A DNA stretch of 64,000 bases from Leisingera sp. M658 (GTDB lineage Bacteria > Pseudomonadota > Alphaproteobacteria > Rhodobacterales > Rhodobacteraceae): positions 31,431-95,430 of the forward strand of contig NZ_CP083552.1 in the NCBI RefSeq assembly GCF_025144145.1. The letters run 5' to 3'. A program made the position numbers and the translations under genes. The notes under the pieces are model-generated. The model was not told the origin of the DNA. It did not search any database and was given only the letters and a program-made list of their open reading frames with translations. Within the stretch, counting starts at the first letter, position 1, and every line of letters begins with the position of its first letter. Shown here in pieces: positions 43,423 through 52,355 of the stretch.

Positions 43423-44717
43423 TCGAAATCGCCCTTCTTGCCATTGCTGTCCTGGTGCTGACGCTGACCCTTGGCGTGCCGCTGCCCTACTGCTTTGGGG
43501 CCTCCCTGATGATCATGTATTTCCTGGGCGATGTGACCATGAAAGGCATGATGCTGTGGGGCTCCCAGCAGCTGGGCAACCCGGTGCTGCTGGCCATTCC
43601 GCTGTTCGTGCTGGCGGGCACCATCATGTCGGCCAGCGGTATCGCGGCCTCGCTCTTGAACTTCGTCAATGCCTTCATCGGCCATATCCGCGGCGGCCTG
43701 GGCGTTGTGGCTGCGGTCAGCTGCGCCATCATCGGCGCGATCTCCGGCTCCGGCCTGACCGGCATCGCCGCCATTGGCCCGCTGCTGATCCCCGAAATGG
43801 AAAAGCGCGGCTATCCGCGGGAATACGCCACCGCGCTGATTGCCAATTCGTCCATCCTGGGGCTGCTGATCCCGCCGTCGGTCACCATGATCGTCTATGG
43901 CTGGGTAACCGATACCTCGATCCTCGCCTGTTTTCTGGCGACCCTTGGGCCGGGCCTGCTGATCATGTTCAACTTTTCGGCCATGAACCTGTGGATGAGC
44001 CGCAAGTTCGACCTGGTGCTGGACGACACGCCCAGCTTCTCGGCGCTGGCCGGAGACGTTGCAAAAAAAGGCTTTAACGCCACCCCGGCGCTGCTGATGC
44101 CGGTGATCATCCTGGGCGGCATTTACGGCGGCATCATGACCCCGACCGAAGCCGCAGCACTGTCGGTGATCTATGCGCTGCCGGTTGGCTTCTTCATCTA
44201 CAAGGGCCTCAAATGGAACAGCTTCCTGGATGCCGGCAAGGAGGCCGCGACCGCCGTGGGCGCGATTATGGTGATGATCCTGTTCTCGATGATCCTGAGC
44301 CAGATGTTCGTCTACGAAGGCATCCCGCAGCAGATGGTCAGCGCGATCTTCGAGATCACCGAGAACAAGGTGCTGTTGCTGATCTTTATCAACATCCTGC
44401 TGTTCCTCGTCGGCATGGTGGTGAATGACGTCACCGCCATCATCCTGATTGCGCCGCTGTTGCTGCCGCTGATGCAGGCGATCGGCGTCACCCCGGTGCA
44501 GTTCGCCGCGATTATGGGCGTGAACACCGCGATGGGCGGGGTGACGCCGCCCTATGCCTCGATCCTCTATCTTGGCGCGCGGATCGGCAATGTGAAGGTC
44601 ACCAAGGTGATCCCGCCCGCGATGATCCTGATCCTGACGGGCTATGTGCCGGTGGTCTTTCTGACCTCGCTATGGCCTGACCTGTCGCTCTTTCTGCCGC
44701 GGTTCTTTGGCTACTGA
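43419..44717 (+). CDS. TRAP transporter large permease (DctM-like)
   Basis: 432 residues from the ATG overlapping the dctQ stop; a longer reading within dctQ is not expected. About twelve membrane helices. Family segments include AIIGAISGSGLTGIAAIGPL, ANSSILGLLIPPSVTMIVYG and a late MGGVTPPYASILYLGARIG. It couples sodium flow to uptake of the solute delivered by DctP. Confidence 0.95.
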   Translation: MIEIALLAIAVLVLTLTLGVPLPYCFGASLMIMYFLGDVTMKGMMLWGSQQLGNPVLLAIPLFVLAGTIMSASGIAASLLNFVNAFIGHIRGGLGVVAAVSCAIIGAISGSGLTGIAAIGPLLIPEMEKRGYPREYATALIANSSILGLLIPPSVTMIVYGWVTDTSILACFLATLGPGLLIMFNFSAMNLWMSRKFDLVLDDTPSFSALAGDVAKKGFNATPALLMPVIILGGIYGGIMTPTEAAALSVIYALPVGFFIYKGLKWNSFLDAGKEAATAVGAIMVMILFSMILSQMFVYEGIPQQMVSAIFEITENKVLLLIFINILLFLVGMVVNDVTAIILIAPLLLPLMQAIGVTPVQFAAIMGVNTAMGGVTPPYASILYLGARIGNVKVTKVIPPAMILILTGYVPVVFLTSLWPDLSLFLPRFFGY

Positions 44718-44764
44718 TCCCACCCCCCAGAATTACACCTGACACCCTACGGAGGAGACTACCC

Positions 44765-45757
44765 ATGAAACACTTTCTGACCGGCACCGCCGCTGCTGCC
44801 CTGATGTCGCTGGCAGGCCTTGCCCAGGCCGCCGACCTCAAGATGAGCCACGTGCGCCCGCAGGACACCACCATCGACAAGGAACTGCGCGCCTTTGCAG
44901 CCCAAGTGGACGAGGCCACCGGCGGCGACGTGTCGGTCAGCATCTTCCCGGCTTCTGCTCTGGGCGATTACACCACCGTGCAGGAACGCATCAGCGTCGG
45001 CGCCATCGACATGGCCACCCAGCCTGCGGCTGCCGCGGTGGACCGGCGGATGCAGATCAGCTCCTTTCCCTATCTGGCCGGCAACTGGGCTGAGGCGCGT
45101 GCGATCTATGGCCCCGACGGCCCGGTGCGCAACGTAATGGCCGAGCTTTATGCCAAGCAGGACATCACTATGCTGGCGGCTTATCCGGTGTATTTCGGCG
45201 GTGTTGCGCTGAATACCGATCCGGTCAGCCCGGGCGACCCGTCGCAGTCCAACGGCATCAAGGTCCGGGTGCCCGGCATCAAAAGCTTCCAGCTCACCGG
45301 CGAGGCCCTGGGCTACATCCCGTCGCCGATCCCCTTCTCCGAGGCCTTCACCGCGATCCAGACCGGCGTGGTTGACGGTGTGATCGGCTCAGGCGCCGAA
45401 GGCTACTATGCGTCGTTCCGCGATGTGACCAAGGCCTATGTGCCCGCCAACACCCACTTTGAGGTCTGGTATATGATCATCTCCAACGGCTCGCTGGCCG
45501 AGCTGGATGCAGAGGATCAAGAGGCGCTGAAGGCTGCTGCTGCCGAGTTCGAGGCACAGCGCTGGACCGTCGCCGAAGAGGACCAGGGCAAATGGGAGCA
45601 GCGTCTGGCAGATGACCTCGGCGCCAAGATTGTCGACCTGAGCGATGAGGAACTGGGTGCGATGGCTGCAAAAGTGCGCAGCGACGTCTGGCCGGTGGTT
45701 CTGGAAGACGTTGGCGCCGAATGGGGCCAGGGCATTCTTGACCAGATCGGCAAGTAA
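44765..45757 (+). CDS. TRAP transporter substrate-binding protein (DctP-like)
   Basis: 330 residues, Sec-type signal peptide (FLTGTAAAALMSLAGLAQAA). DctP fold features include LKMSHVRPQDTTIDKELRAF, the conserved IKVRVPGIKSFQLTGEALGY and IQTGVVDGVIGSGAEGYYAS. GGAGGAGAC precedes the ATG. The enzymes encoded just downstream suggest that it binds an amino acid, an N-alkylated amino acid or an opine-like compound. Confidence 0.94.
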   Translation: MKHFLTGTAAAALMSLAGLAQAADLKMSHVRPQDTTIDKELRAFAAQVDEATGGDVSVSIFPASALGDYTTVQERISVGAIDMATQPAAAAVDRRMQISSFPYLAGNWAEARAIYGPDGPVRNVMAELYAKQDITMLAAYPVYFGGVALNTDPVSPGDPSQSNGIKVRVPGIKSFQLTGEALGYIPSPIPFSEAFTAIQTGVVDGVIGSGAEGYYASFRDVTKAYVPANTHFEVWYMIISNGSLAELDAEDQEALKAAAAEFEAQRWTVAEEDQGKWEQRLADDLGAKIVDLSDEELGAMAAKVRSDVWPVVLEDVGAEWGQGILDQIGK

Positions 45758-45773
45758 GCCCGCGTCAAAGACA

Positions 45774-45794
45774 GGGGCGGCAGCGCGCCGCCCC
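45774..45794 (+). terminator. Intercistronic GC hairpin after dctP
   Basis: A perfect 8-bp stem (GGGGCGGC / GCCGCCCC) with a 5-base loop lies between dctP and the dehydrogenase genes. There is no U-tract. As in the first TRAP operon, it may protect the 3' end of the dctP message. Confidence 0.6.
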
Positions 45795-45826
45795 GCAAGT
45801 GCTGCAAACCCCGGAGAAACGGCAGG

Positions 45827-46927
45827 ATGGAAGCAGATTATGCAGTGATCGGCGGCGGCGTTGTCGGCCTGTCCGTGGCCTGGGGGCTGCTGAGGCGCGG
45901 CAAGCGCGTCACGGTATTGGACGGCGATGACGGATCGTTCCGCGCCAGCCGCGGCAACTTCGGTTTGGTCTGGGTGCAGTCCAAGGGCATGAAACAGCCG
46001 CGCTATGCCAGCTGGAGCCAGCAGTCCGCAACCGCCTGGGGCGGATTTGCCGCCGAACTGGAAGACGGCACAGGCCGCTCCGTCGGGCTGCAGCAGAACG
46101 GCGGCTATGACCTGCATTTCTCCGAAGAGACGCTTTATGCCACCGTCGCGCAGTATGATGCGCTGAAGGACAAGCTGGGCGGCAACTACCCCTACGAGGT
46201 TTTGGGCCGCAACGCGCTCAGCCGCGAGGAGCCGCATATCGGGCCCAAGGTGGCAGGCGCGATCCTGCATCACCAGGACGGCCACGCAAATCCGCTGCGC
46301 CTGCTGGTCTCGCTGGCGGCGGATGTGCGGCGGCTGGGCGGCACGGTATTGAATGGTAAGACTGTCACCGCAGTTTCCAAGCCGGATGCCTTTCGGGTCC
46401 AGTGCAGCGACGGCACCGCGGTCACAGCAGGCAAGGTTGTGCTCTCCGCCGGCCTCGGCGCGATGGAGCTTGGTCCCAAGCTGGGCTTCAAGGCGCCCGT
46501 TCGCCCGCAGCGGGGTCAGGTGCTGATCACCGAAAAGCTGCCGAAGATGATCAACCGCCCCTCGCTGATTGCCCGCCAGGTGGATGAGGGCGGCATTCAG
46601 ATCGGCGCCACCAACGAGGAGGTGGGGCTGGACGACGGCGTGACGCAGCCGGGCCTGTCGGGCCTCGCCGCCAAGGCCATCGGGGCCTATCCGGCGCTGG
46701 CCCGCGCGCAGCTGGTGCGCAGCTGGGGGGCGCTGCGCATCCTGTCGCCCGACGGCCTGCCGATCTATCAGGAAAGCCCGGAACTGCCGAGTGCCTACCT
46801 GGTTACCTGCCACAGCGGCATCACCCTGGCTGCGGCCCATGCGCTGTTCCTGCCGGACTGGCTGGAAGGCACCGCAGCCGCCCCCGATCTGGAGGTGTTC
46901 AGTGAAGACCGATTCCCCGTTTCTTGA
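45827..46927 (+). CDS. FAD-dependent amino-acid oxidoreductase subunit (DAO family, HcnC-like)
   Basis: 366 residues. The FAD motif is VIGGGVVGLSVAWGLLRRG at the start; RGNFGLVWVQSKG and a C-terminal SWGALRILSPDGLPIYQE follow. It belongs to the DAO group that oxidises C-N bonds of D-amino acids, sarcosine, hydroxyproline or opines. The next two genes encode a small [2Fe-2S] protein and a second flavoprotein, as in HcnABC, opine oxidases and D-hydroxyproline dehydrogenases, so this is the catalytic subunit of a heterotrimer. It overlaps the next gene by 26 bp. Confidence 0.88.
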   Translation: MEADYAVIGGGVVGLSVAWGLLRRGKRVTVLDGDDGSFRASRGNFGLVWVQSKGMKQPRYASWSQQSATAWGGFAAELEDGTGRSVGLQQNGGYDLHFSEETLYATVAQYDALKDKLGGNYPYEVLGRNALSREEPHIGPKVAGAILHHQDGHANPLRLLVSLAADVRRLGGTVLNGKTVTAVSKPDAFRVQCSDGTAVTAGKVVLSAGLGAMELGPKLGFKAPVRPQRGQVLITEKLPKMINRPSLIARQVDEGGIQIGATNEEVGLDDGVTQPGLSGLAAKAIGAYPALARAQLVRSWGALRILSPDGLPIYQESPELPSAYLVTCHSGITLAAAHALFLPDWLEGTAAAPDLEVFSEDRFPVS

Positions 46928-47213
46928 GCTGCAGGACGGCGCTCCCCGGGTGCGGGTCTGGTTCGACGGCCAGCCGCTGGACCTGCCCGCAGGCGCCAAT
47001 CTGGCCGCCGCGCTGCTGGCCGCCGGCGTGCAGGTGTTCCGCCACACGCCCGTATCGGGCGCGCCGCGGGCGCCGTTCTGCATGATGGGCGCCTGTTTCG
47101 AATGCCTGGTCGAGACCGGCGGCGGCGTGCGCCAGGCCTGCATGCTGGAAGTGGAAGAGGGAATGAAAATTGCCCGCCCGCATGAAGCGGAGGCTGGCGA
47201 TGCAACACTGTGA
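46902..47213 (+). CDS. [2Fe-2S]-binding small dehydrogenase subunit (HcnA-like)
   Basis: 103 residues from a GTG with GGAGG eight bases upstream; the start lies inside the end of the DAO gene in another frame. The iron-sulfur cysteines are in FCMMGACFECLVETGGG and the following RQACML, matching the Fer2_4 type with the fourth Cys. It passes electrons between the two flavin subunits of the enzyme. It overlaps the next gene by 14 bp. Confidence 0.85.
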   Translation: MKTDSPFLELQDGAPRVRVWFDGQPLDLPAGANLAAALLAAGVQVFRHTPVSGAPRAPFCMMGACFECLVETGGGVRQACMLEVEEGMKIARPHEAEAGDATL

Positions 47214-48594
47214 TCTTGCCATCATCGGCGCCGGCCCTGCCGGTATGGCCGCAGCTGCCGAGGCCGCGCAGCGGGGCCTGAGTGTGATCTTGCTGGATGA
47301 GCAGAGCCGCCCCGGCGGGCAGATCTACCGCGATGTCGATCGCGCCGCCGGCCCGCGCGGCGCCATCCTGGGGCAGGAATACCTGCACGGGACCACCCTG
47401 ACAGCGGGCCTTGGCCAGGGGGGGATCTGCTATGTGCCCGGCGCCATCGTCTGGGCGATCGAGGACGGCTTCCGCATTTCCTTTACCCGCCAGGGGCGCG
47501 GCGATCAGATCGAAGCAGACCGGGTGATTCTGGCAACCGGCGCGCTGGAGCGCCCGATGCCGGTTCCCGGCTGGACCCTGCCCGGTGTGATGACAGCAGG
47601 CGCTGCGCAGATCCTGTTGAAGCAATCCGGCGTTCTGCCGCGCCGCGCGGTGCTCACCGGGAGCGGTCCGCTGCTTTATCTGATCGCGGCGCAGATGGTG
47701 CGCGCCGGCACGCCGCCGCTGGCGCTGGTCGAAACCCAGACTGGCATCAGCCCGATGGCATCAGCCCGCCACCTTCCCGGCGCATTGCGCGGCTGGCGCT
47801 ATCTGGTCAAGGGCTTGAAAATGCTGACAGAGATCAAGCGTGCCGGCGTGCCCCGCTATACCGGCGCGACCGGGATCGCGGTGGCGGGCAGCATCCAGGC
47901 CGAGGCGGTGGCATTCCGCAGCAAGGGGCGCGATCACCGCATCCCCTGCGATACCGTCCTGCTGCATCACGGGGTGGTGCCGAACACCCAGGCCGCCCGC
48001 TCGATCGGGGTGCCGCATATCTGGTCCGAGGCGCAGCAGTGTTTTGTGCCCGAGGCCGGGAGGTGGGGCGAGACCGCCAAGGAAGGTGTGCTGATCGCCG
48101 GGGATGGCGCCGGCATCGGCGGCGCCATGGCCGCCGAATTCGCGGGCCGTACCGCAGCCCTGAAAGCGGCAGAGGAGCTGGGCCGGATCACCGCGCAGGA
48201 GCGCGACCGGCTTGCCGCGCCGCTGTTCAGCCGGCGCAGCCGGGAAACCGCTGTGCGGCCGTTTCTGGATGCGGCCTATCCGCCCTATGCTGCGGCTTTG
48301 CAGCCTGCGGACAGCACCATTATCTGCCGCTGCGAGGAAGTCACGGCAGGTGACATCCGCAACTATGCCAAACTTGGCTGTCTTGGTCCAAACCAGGCCA
48401 AGGCCTTTGGCCGCGCTGGTATGGGGCCATGCCAGGGCCGCTATTGCGGGCCGGCCGTGACCGCGCTTTTGGCCGAGGCCAACGGGCAGACACCGGATGA
48501 GACAGGTTATTACCGGATCCGCCCGCCGATCAAACCCGTAACACTGGGCGAACTGGCTGCGATGGACGACCCATCCGCCAGCACCGCTGAATAG
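47200..48594 (+). CDS. FAD/NAD-binding dehydrogenase subunit with BFD-like [2Fe-2S] domain (HcnB-like)
   Basis: 464 residues from the ATG after GGAGG. The N-terminal FAD motif is AIIGAGPAGMAAAAEAAQRG, an NAD-type motif follows, and the GDGAGIGGAMAAEFAGRTAA segment closes the FAD site. The C-terminal BFD-like domain has CRCEEVTAGDIRNYA and GPCQGRYCG, giving C-x-C and C-x4-C ligands. It is the second flavoprotein of the heterotrimeric dehydrogenase. The electron acceptor is probably the respiratory chain. Confidence 0.9.
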   Translation: MQHCDLAIIGAGPAGMAAAAEAAQRGLSVILLDEQSRPGGQIYRDVDRAAGPRGAILGQEYLHGTTLTAGLGQGGICYVPGAIVWAIEDGFRISFTRQGRGDQIEADRVILATGALERPMPVPGWTLPGVMTAGAAQILLKQSGVLPRRAVLTGSGPLLYLIAAQMVRAGTPPLALVETQTGISPMASARHLPGALRGWRYLVKGLKMLTEIKRAGVPRYTGATGIAVAGSIQAEAVAFRSKGRDHRIPCDTVLLHHGVVPNTQAARSIGVPHIWSEAQQCFVPEAGRWGETAKEGVLIAGDGAGIGGAMAAEFAGRTAALKAAEELGRITAQERDRLAAPLFSRRSRETAVRPFLDAAYPPYAAALQPADSTIICRCEEVTAGDIRNYAKLGCLGPNQAKAFGRAGMGPCQGRYCGPAVTALLAEANGQTPDETGYYRIRPPIKPVTLGELAAMDDPSASTAE

Positions 48595-48603
48595 GAGAGA
48601 AAA

Positions 48604-48942
48604 GTGATCGAACGGATCGAAACCGGCCCCCGCATGAGCAAGATCGTGAAGCACAACGGCGTGGCCTATCTCTGCGGTCAGGTCGGGGACGGCGCGGACG
48701 TGGCCGCGCAGACCCGCGATTGCCTGTCCCGGGTCGAGGCGCTGCTGGAACAGGCCGGCTCCTCGCCGCAGCAGATCCTGCAGGCGATTGTCTGGCTCGC
48801 CGACATGAAGGATTTTGCCGGGATGAATGCGGTTTGGGACGCCTGGGTGCCGCAAGGCCACGCCCCGGCCCGGGCCTGCGGCGAGGCGCGGCTGGCGCGG
48901 CCGGATCTGAAGGTGGAAATCATCGTGACTGCGGCCTGCTGA
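48604..48942 (+). CDS. RidA-family enamine/imine deaminase
   Basis: 112 residues. RidA features are [36 protein letters not shown] and the C-terminal [12 protein letters not shown], with the carboxylate-binding Arg in [11 protein letters not shown]. RidA proteins hydrolyse reactive imines and enamines made by amino-acid oxidation. As the last gene of the TRAP/dehydrogenase operon it supports an imine-forming reaction upstream. GGAGAGAAA precedes the GTG/ATG region; the start is taken as GTG at 48604. Confidence 0.9.
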   Translation: MIERIETGPRMSKIVKHNGVAYLCGQVGDGADVAAQTRDCLSRVEALLEQAGSSPQQILQAIVWLADMKDFAGMNAVWDAWVPQGHAPARACGEARLARPDLKVEIIVTAAC

Positions 48943-49003
48943 CCAGGTCCGGATCTGTGCCGCGCATTGGCTGATCCGCTTGATTTCAGATCAGCTTGGG
49001 AGA

Positions 49004-49036
49004 CAAAAGGCTCCGGCACCCTGTGATGCCGGAGCC
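49004..49036 (-). terminator. Terminator of the leftward cluster operon
   Basis: A perfect 10-bp stem (GGCTCCGGCA / TGCCGGAGCC) with an 8-base loop is followed on the reverse strand by TTTTG. It fits an intrinsic terminator for the leftward channel/exporter operon and may also stop the convergent RidA transcript. Confidence 0.8.
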
Positions 49037-49109
49037 TGGATTGTAACGGAGCCACAGCCGTCTTTCCTGTGTTCACTGCGTCTGCCATGACAGTCAGCAG
49101 GCGGTGTTT

Positions 49110-49949
49110 TCAGACATTCTCCAGCGGGGCATCCACTGCCGTTTCGGGGCTTACTCCGTTGTGGCGGTAGTAGGTTGAATAGATCGTTGCCCCGACAAAG
49201 GTGATACCCCCGGCAAGATTGCCCAGCACGGTGGGGATCTCATTGTAGAGCAGGTAATCAGCCCAGGTGAAACCGGCCCCCAGCAGCAGCCCGGCGGGAA
49301 ACAGGAACATGTTCACCACCGAATGCTCAAACCCGAGATAGAAGAAAATCAGGATCGGCATCCACATTGCGATCACCTTGCCCGACACGCTGGTCGACAT
49401 GATCGCGGCAACCACGCCGGTGGAGACCATCCAGTTGCACATGACGGCCCGGATAAACAGGGTTGTCATGCCGCCGATGCCGGCCTCGGCATAGCCCAGT
49501 GTCCGGGCTTCACCGATGGTGCGCAGCTTCTGCCCGACGTCGCCGGCCTCCTGGGTGAAACCCATGGTCAGGATCGTTGCCATGAAGATGGCTGTTGTCA
49601 TTGCCCCCAGGAAGTTCCCGGCAAAGACCAGTGCCCAGGTGCGCAGCATTGCACGCGGGGTGCAGCCCGGACGGTTAGTCAGCACCGCAAAGGGCACCAG
49701 GGTAAAGACGCCGGTCAGCAGATCGAACCCCAGCAGGCTGAGCATGCAGAACCCTACCGGGAACAGCAGCGCGCCGATCAGCGGATTGCCGGTGTTGACG
49801 GTGACGGTCACTGCAAAACCGGCGGCCAGGGCCAGGATCGCCCCCGCCATATAGGCCCGAATCAACGTGTCCTTTGCGGACAGGCCGACCTTGGAGGCGC
49901 CGGCTTCGACCATCGCCTCGGCAAGTTCATGCGGTTTGAGATATGACAT
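49110..49949 (-). CDS. Formate/nitrite transporter (FNT) family channel
   Basis: 279 residues from the ATG after GAGGGATGCCAG; longer readings overlap the exporter gene. Six membrane helices in the FNT pattern, with GNPLIGALLFPVGFCMLSLL, a GNFLGAMTTAIFMATIL segment and the second loop FLGFEHSVVNMFLFPAGLLL containing the conserved His. It moves formate, nitrite or a similar small anion. It lies only 10 bp behind the MMPL exporter gene in the same direction and shares its terminator, so it is probably co-transcribed with the aminobenzoate cluster. Confidence 0.92.
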   Translation of the reverse strand: MSYLKPHELAEAMVEAGASKVGLSAKDTLIRAYMAGAILALAAGFAVTVTVNTGNPLIGALLFPVGFCMLSLLGFDLLTGVFTLVPFAVLTNRPGCTPRAMLRTWALVFAGNFLGAMTTAIFMATILTMGFTQEAGDVGQKLRTIGEARTLGYAEAGIGGMTTLFIRAVMCNWMVSTGVVAAIMSTSVSGKVIAMWMPILIFFYLGFEHSVVNMFLFPAGLLLGAGFTWADYLLYNEIPTVLGNLAGGITFVGATIYSTYYRHNGVSPETAVDAPLENV

Positions 49950-49959
49950 CTGGCATCCC

Positions 49960-52350
49960 TCAGCTTTGCGACGGGCGCATGGGATCAGGCATTTCCAGCA
50001 CCGGTCGGTAGCCGTCCGGGTCGGCATCCGGCACCGGATCCTTGGCGGTTCTGTGCGCGCTGCCGCGCGACAGCAGGATCAGCAGCGCCGGGGTGACGGT
50101 GAATTCGACCAGCAGCCCCAGAAAGATCGTTGCCGTGGTGACAAACCCGAAGGTGGCAAGGCTTTGCACGGAACCGGTTGTGTAGACGATAAAGGCCACC
50201 ACCAGGATCAGGGTCTGTATGCCCATCGCCTTGCCCGCGCTTTGAAAGGTGCGGTGCAGGGCAGTGTCCAGATCCGTGCCCTGCTTGCGGCGGTCCAGGA
50301 AATTGCGGGCAAAATGGATCGTGTCGTCATCCAGAATACCCAGGGCAATTGCGCCGATCAGGATGGTGAAGGGATCCAGGATAATCCCCATATGGCCCAT
50401 GAAGCCCAGGACCAGCAGCACGCAGCAGACGTTGATTGCCGCCATTGTCAACCCGATCACCACCGACCGGGCGATCAGCATCATCACCAGCGCCACAATC
50501 GCGGTTGCCATCAGAAAGGAAGAAATCTGCGTTTCCGTCAGGAAGGTGCTGATTTCCAGCCACATCGGAACCACACCGGTGACCACAACCGCGGCATCCG
50601 GATAGCCTGCTTCGGCCATCACGGCAGCGGCCTCGGCCTTGATGGTTTCGACCAGCGGCGTATAGGCGCTGTAGGCGCGCGACGGCACCAGGAAGGTCAG
50701 CCGGGCTTCGTCAAAGCCGGCACTGGCCACCCGCTCCATCTCGTCATGGCCGGAGCTTTCGAACAGCAGGATCAGCTGGGCAATGGCGTTGCGGTTGTCA
50801 GGAATGGCATAGCTGCCCAGGGTCTGTTCCGACAGTTCCTTGACCACATCAGCCAGAGTGTAGGATTTGACCGGCACATCCTGGTCCACGGCTGCCAGTG
50901 CTTTTTGCGTGATGGCATCAACAGCGCGCAGGGCGGCGGGCTCTTTCAGCGCATCGGTCTTGCCAAGCGAGATCAGCACCTCGATCGAGTTGGAGACCGG
51001 GATGGCCGCATTGGCAGCCTGATGCGCCTGAAACAGATCCGAGTCCTTCTTGAAGGTGCCCAGATAGTAGTAATCCGTTTCCAGTTTGCTGACCCCGGCG
51101 ATGGCAAAGGCCACCAGCAGGGCAAACACGGCCACAATCAGCCGCGGCGCGCCGATGGCGAAATTTGCCATCGCGGCAAGCGCCGGGCTGTGTGTGCTGC
51201 GGCCCGGCTGCTGCCGGATGCGGTGGCCCCACAGATTGGCCAGCAGCGGGAACAGGATCAGGGTAAAGATACAGGCTGTCATCAGGCCGATGCCCAGGGT
51301 CAGGCCCACATCACGCACCGGCAGCACCCGCGAGCCGGAGAAGGCAAACAGCGCGCCGGCGGTGGTGATATTTGCCAGCAGCGCCGGGCCGCCGGCCTGT
51401 TCCATGGTGTCCAGAATGGCCGCCTGCACCGGTTCGCCCTTGCGCCGGGCGGTGGTGAAATCCGACAGCAGATAGGCTGCGGTGCCCAGTCCGACCGAGA
51501 TCAGGAAGGAGGGGACAATCGGCGTAAGCAAACCTGCGTCCGTCCCCCAAAGCCCCATTGCGCCAAGGGCGCAACCGATGGAGAGACAAGCAACCAGCGG
51601 CGGCAGCGCCAAGGCCAGCCGGTGGCGGAAGGCGATGAAAAAGCCCGCCATCACCAGCGTAAAGGTGATGCTGCCGAAAATGCCGCTTTCCATGCCGACA
51701 ATGCGCTGCACGTCCGCGTCAAGGATCGGCGCGCCGATGGCTGTGCCGTTCCACGCCGCATACTCCGGCTGCGCAAGAATGGCGCGCACCGCCTGGGTGA
51801 AACCCTCTTTGTCAGCGTTCGAGAAGGTGCTGACGGTTTCCACCAGCACACCGAACTGGCTGCCGCGATCGTTTACGAACAGCCCGTGGTAATAGGGATG
51901 GGCGGCTGCCTTTTCCAGCCGTTCGGTGACTTCGGCCTGCGACAGGCCGGCATGCAGATAGTCACCGACATCAAGAACATCATCCTCGCCCGTGATTGAA
52001 CGCACATTGTGCAGCGCAGTCACCCGGTCGACGCCTTCGATGTCTTCCAGCTGGGTTGCAAATCCCTCCAGCTTTTGGACAAAAGCCGCATTGGCCTCTG
52101 GCGGGGTCACGACGATAAAGGAAAACTCATCCGACTGGTATTTCTCCTTGAAGGCGTACCAGTCTTCGATGACCTCGGCCCCCTCCAGGAAGAAGCTTTC
52201 CGGAGAGGTGTCAAAGCCGACGCGGGCAAGGCCGCTCATGAGGGTGGCGGAGACCGCCAGCATAAAGACGACGGCCAATATGCGCTGTGCCAGAACAAAG
52301 GATGCGAAACGCCGCATGAACCTGGCGAGAAGGGGTTTTGAATGTGTCAT
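49960..52350 (-). CDS. MMPL/RND-family lipid or metabolite exporter
   Basis: 796 residues with the RND two-fold pattern: a membrane helix near 20-42, a large periplasmic domain (about 45-235), five helices (about 235-385), a second helix near 410-430, a second periplasmic domain and a final helix bundle (about 625-770). The ALGILDDDTIHFARNFLDRR segment has the acidic residues of the proton path. MMPL proteins export lipids or polyketide-like products. It follows the trifunctional gene by 5 bp and works in the same operon as a LolA-like protein, so it probably exports the cluster's product from the inner membrane. Confidence 0.9.
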   Translation of the reverse strand: MTHSKPLLARFMRRFASFVLAQRILAVVFMLAVSATLMSGLARVGFDTSPESFFLEGAEVIEDWYAFKEKYQSDEFSFIVVTPPEANAAFVQKLEGFATQLEDIEGVDRVTALHNVRSITGEDDVLDVGDYLHAGLSQAEVTERLEKAAAHPYYHGLFVNDRGSQFGVLVETVSTFSNADKEGFTQAVRAILAQPEYAAWNGTAIGAPILDADVQRIVGMESGIFGSITFTLVMAGFFIAFRHRLALALPPLVACLSIGCALGAMGLWGTDAGLLTPIVPSFLISVGLGTAAYLLSDFTTARRKGEPVQAAILDTMEQAGGPALLANITTAGALFAFSGSRVLPVRDVGLTLGIGLMTACIFTLILFPLLANLWGHRIRQQPGRSTHSPALAAMANFAIGAPRLIVAVFALLVAFAIAGVSKLETDYYYLGTFKKDSDLFQAHQAANAAIPVSNSIEVLISLGKTDALKEPAALRAVDAITQKALAAVDQDVPVKSYTLADVVKELSEQTLGSYAIPDNRNAIAQLILLFESSGHDEMERVASAGFDEARLTFLVPSRAYSAYTPLVETIKAEAAAVMAEAGYPDAAVVVTGVVPMWLEISTFLTETQISSFLMATAIVALVMMLIARSVVIGLTMAAINVCCVLLVLGFMGHMGIILDPFTILIGAIALGILDDDTIHFARNFLDRRKQGTDLDTALHRTFQSAGKAMGIQTLILVVAFIVYTTGSVQSLATFGFVTTATIFLGLLVEFTVTPALLILLSRGSAHRTAKDPVPDADPDGYRPVLEMPDPMRPSQS

Positions 52351-52355
52351 GGATC

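Noticed and set aside
45827..48594. HcnABC-like genes as a hydrogen cyanide synthase
   Set aside because: The same three-subunit plan is used by opine oxidases and hydroxyproline dehydrogenases; the TRAP transporter and RidA in the operon favour amino-acid catabolism.
49867..51999. 710-codon frame antisense to the MMPL exporter
   Set aside because: Composition is rich in Arg, His and Gln as expected for a shadow of a GC-rich gene; the exporter on the reverse strand has clear family features.
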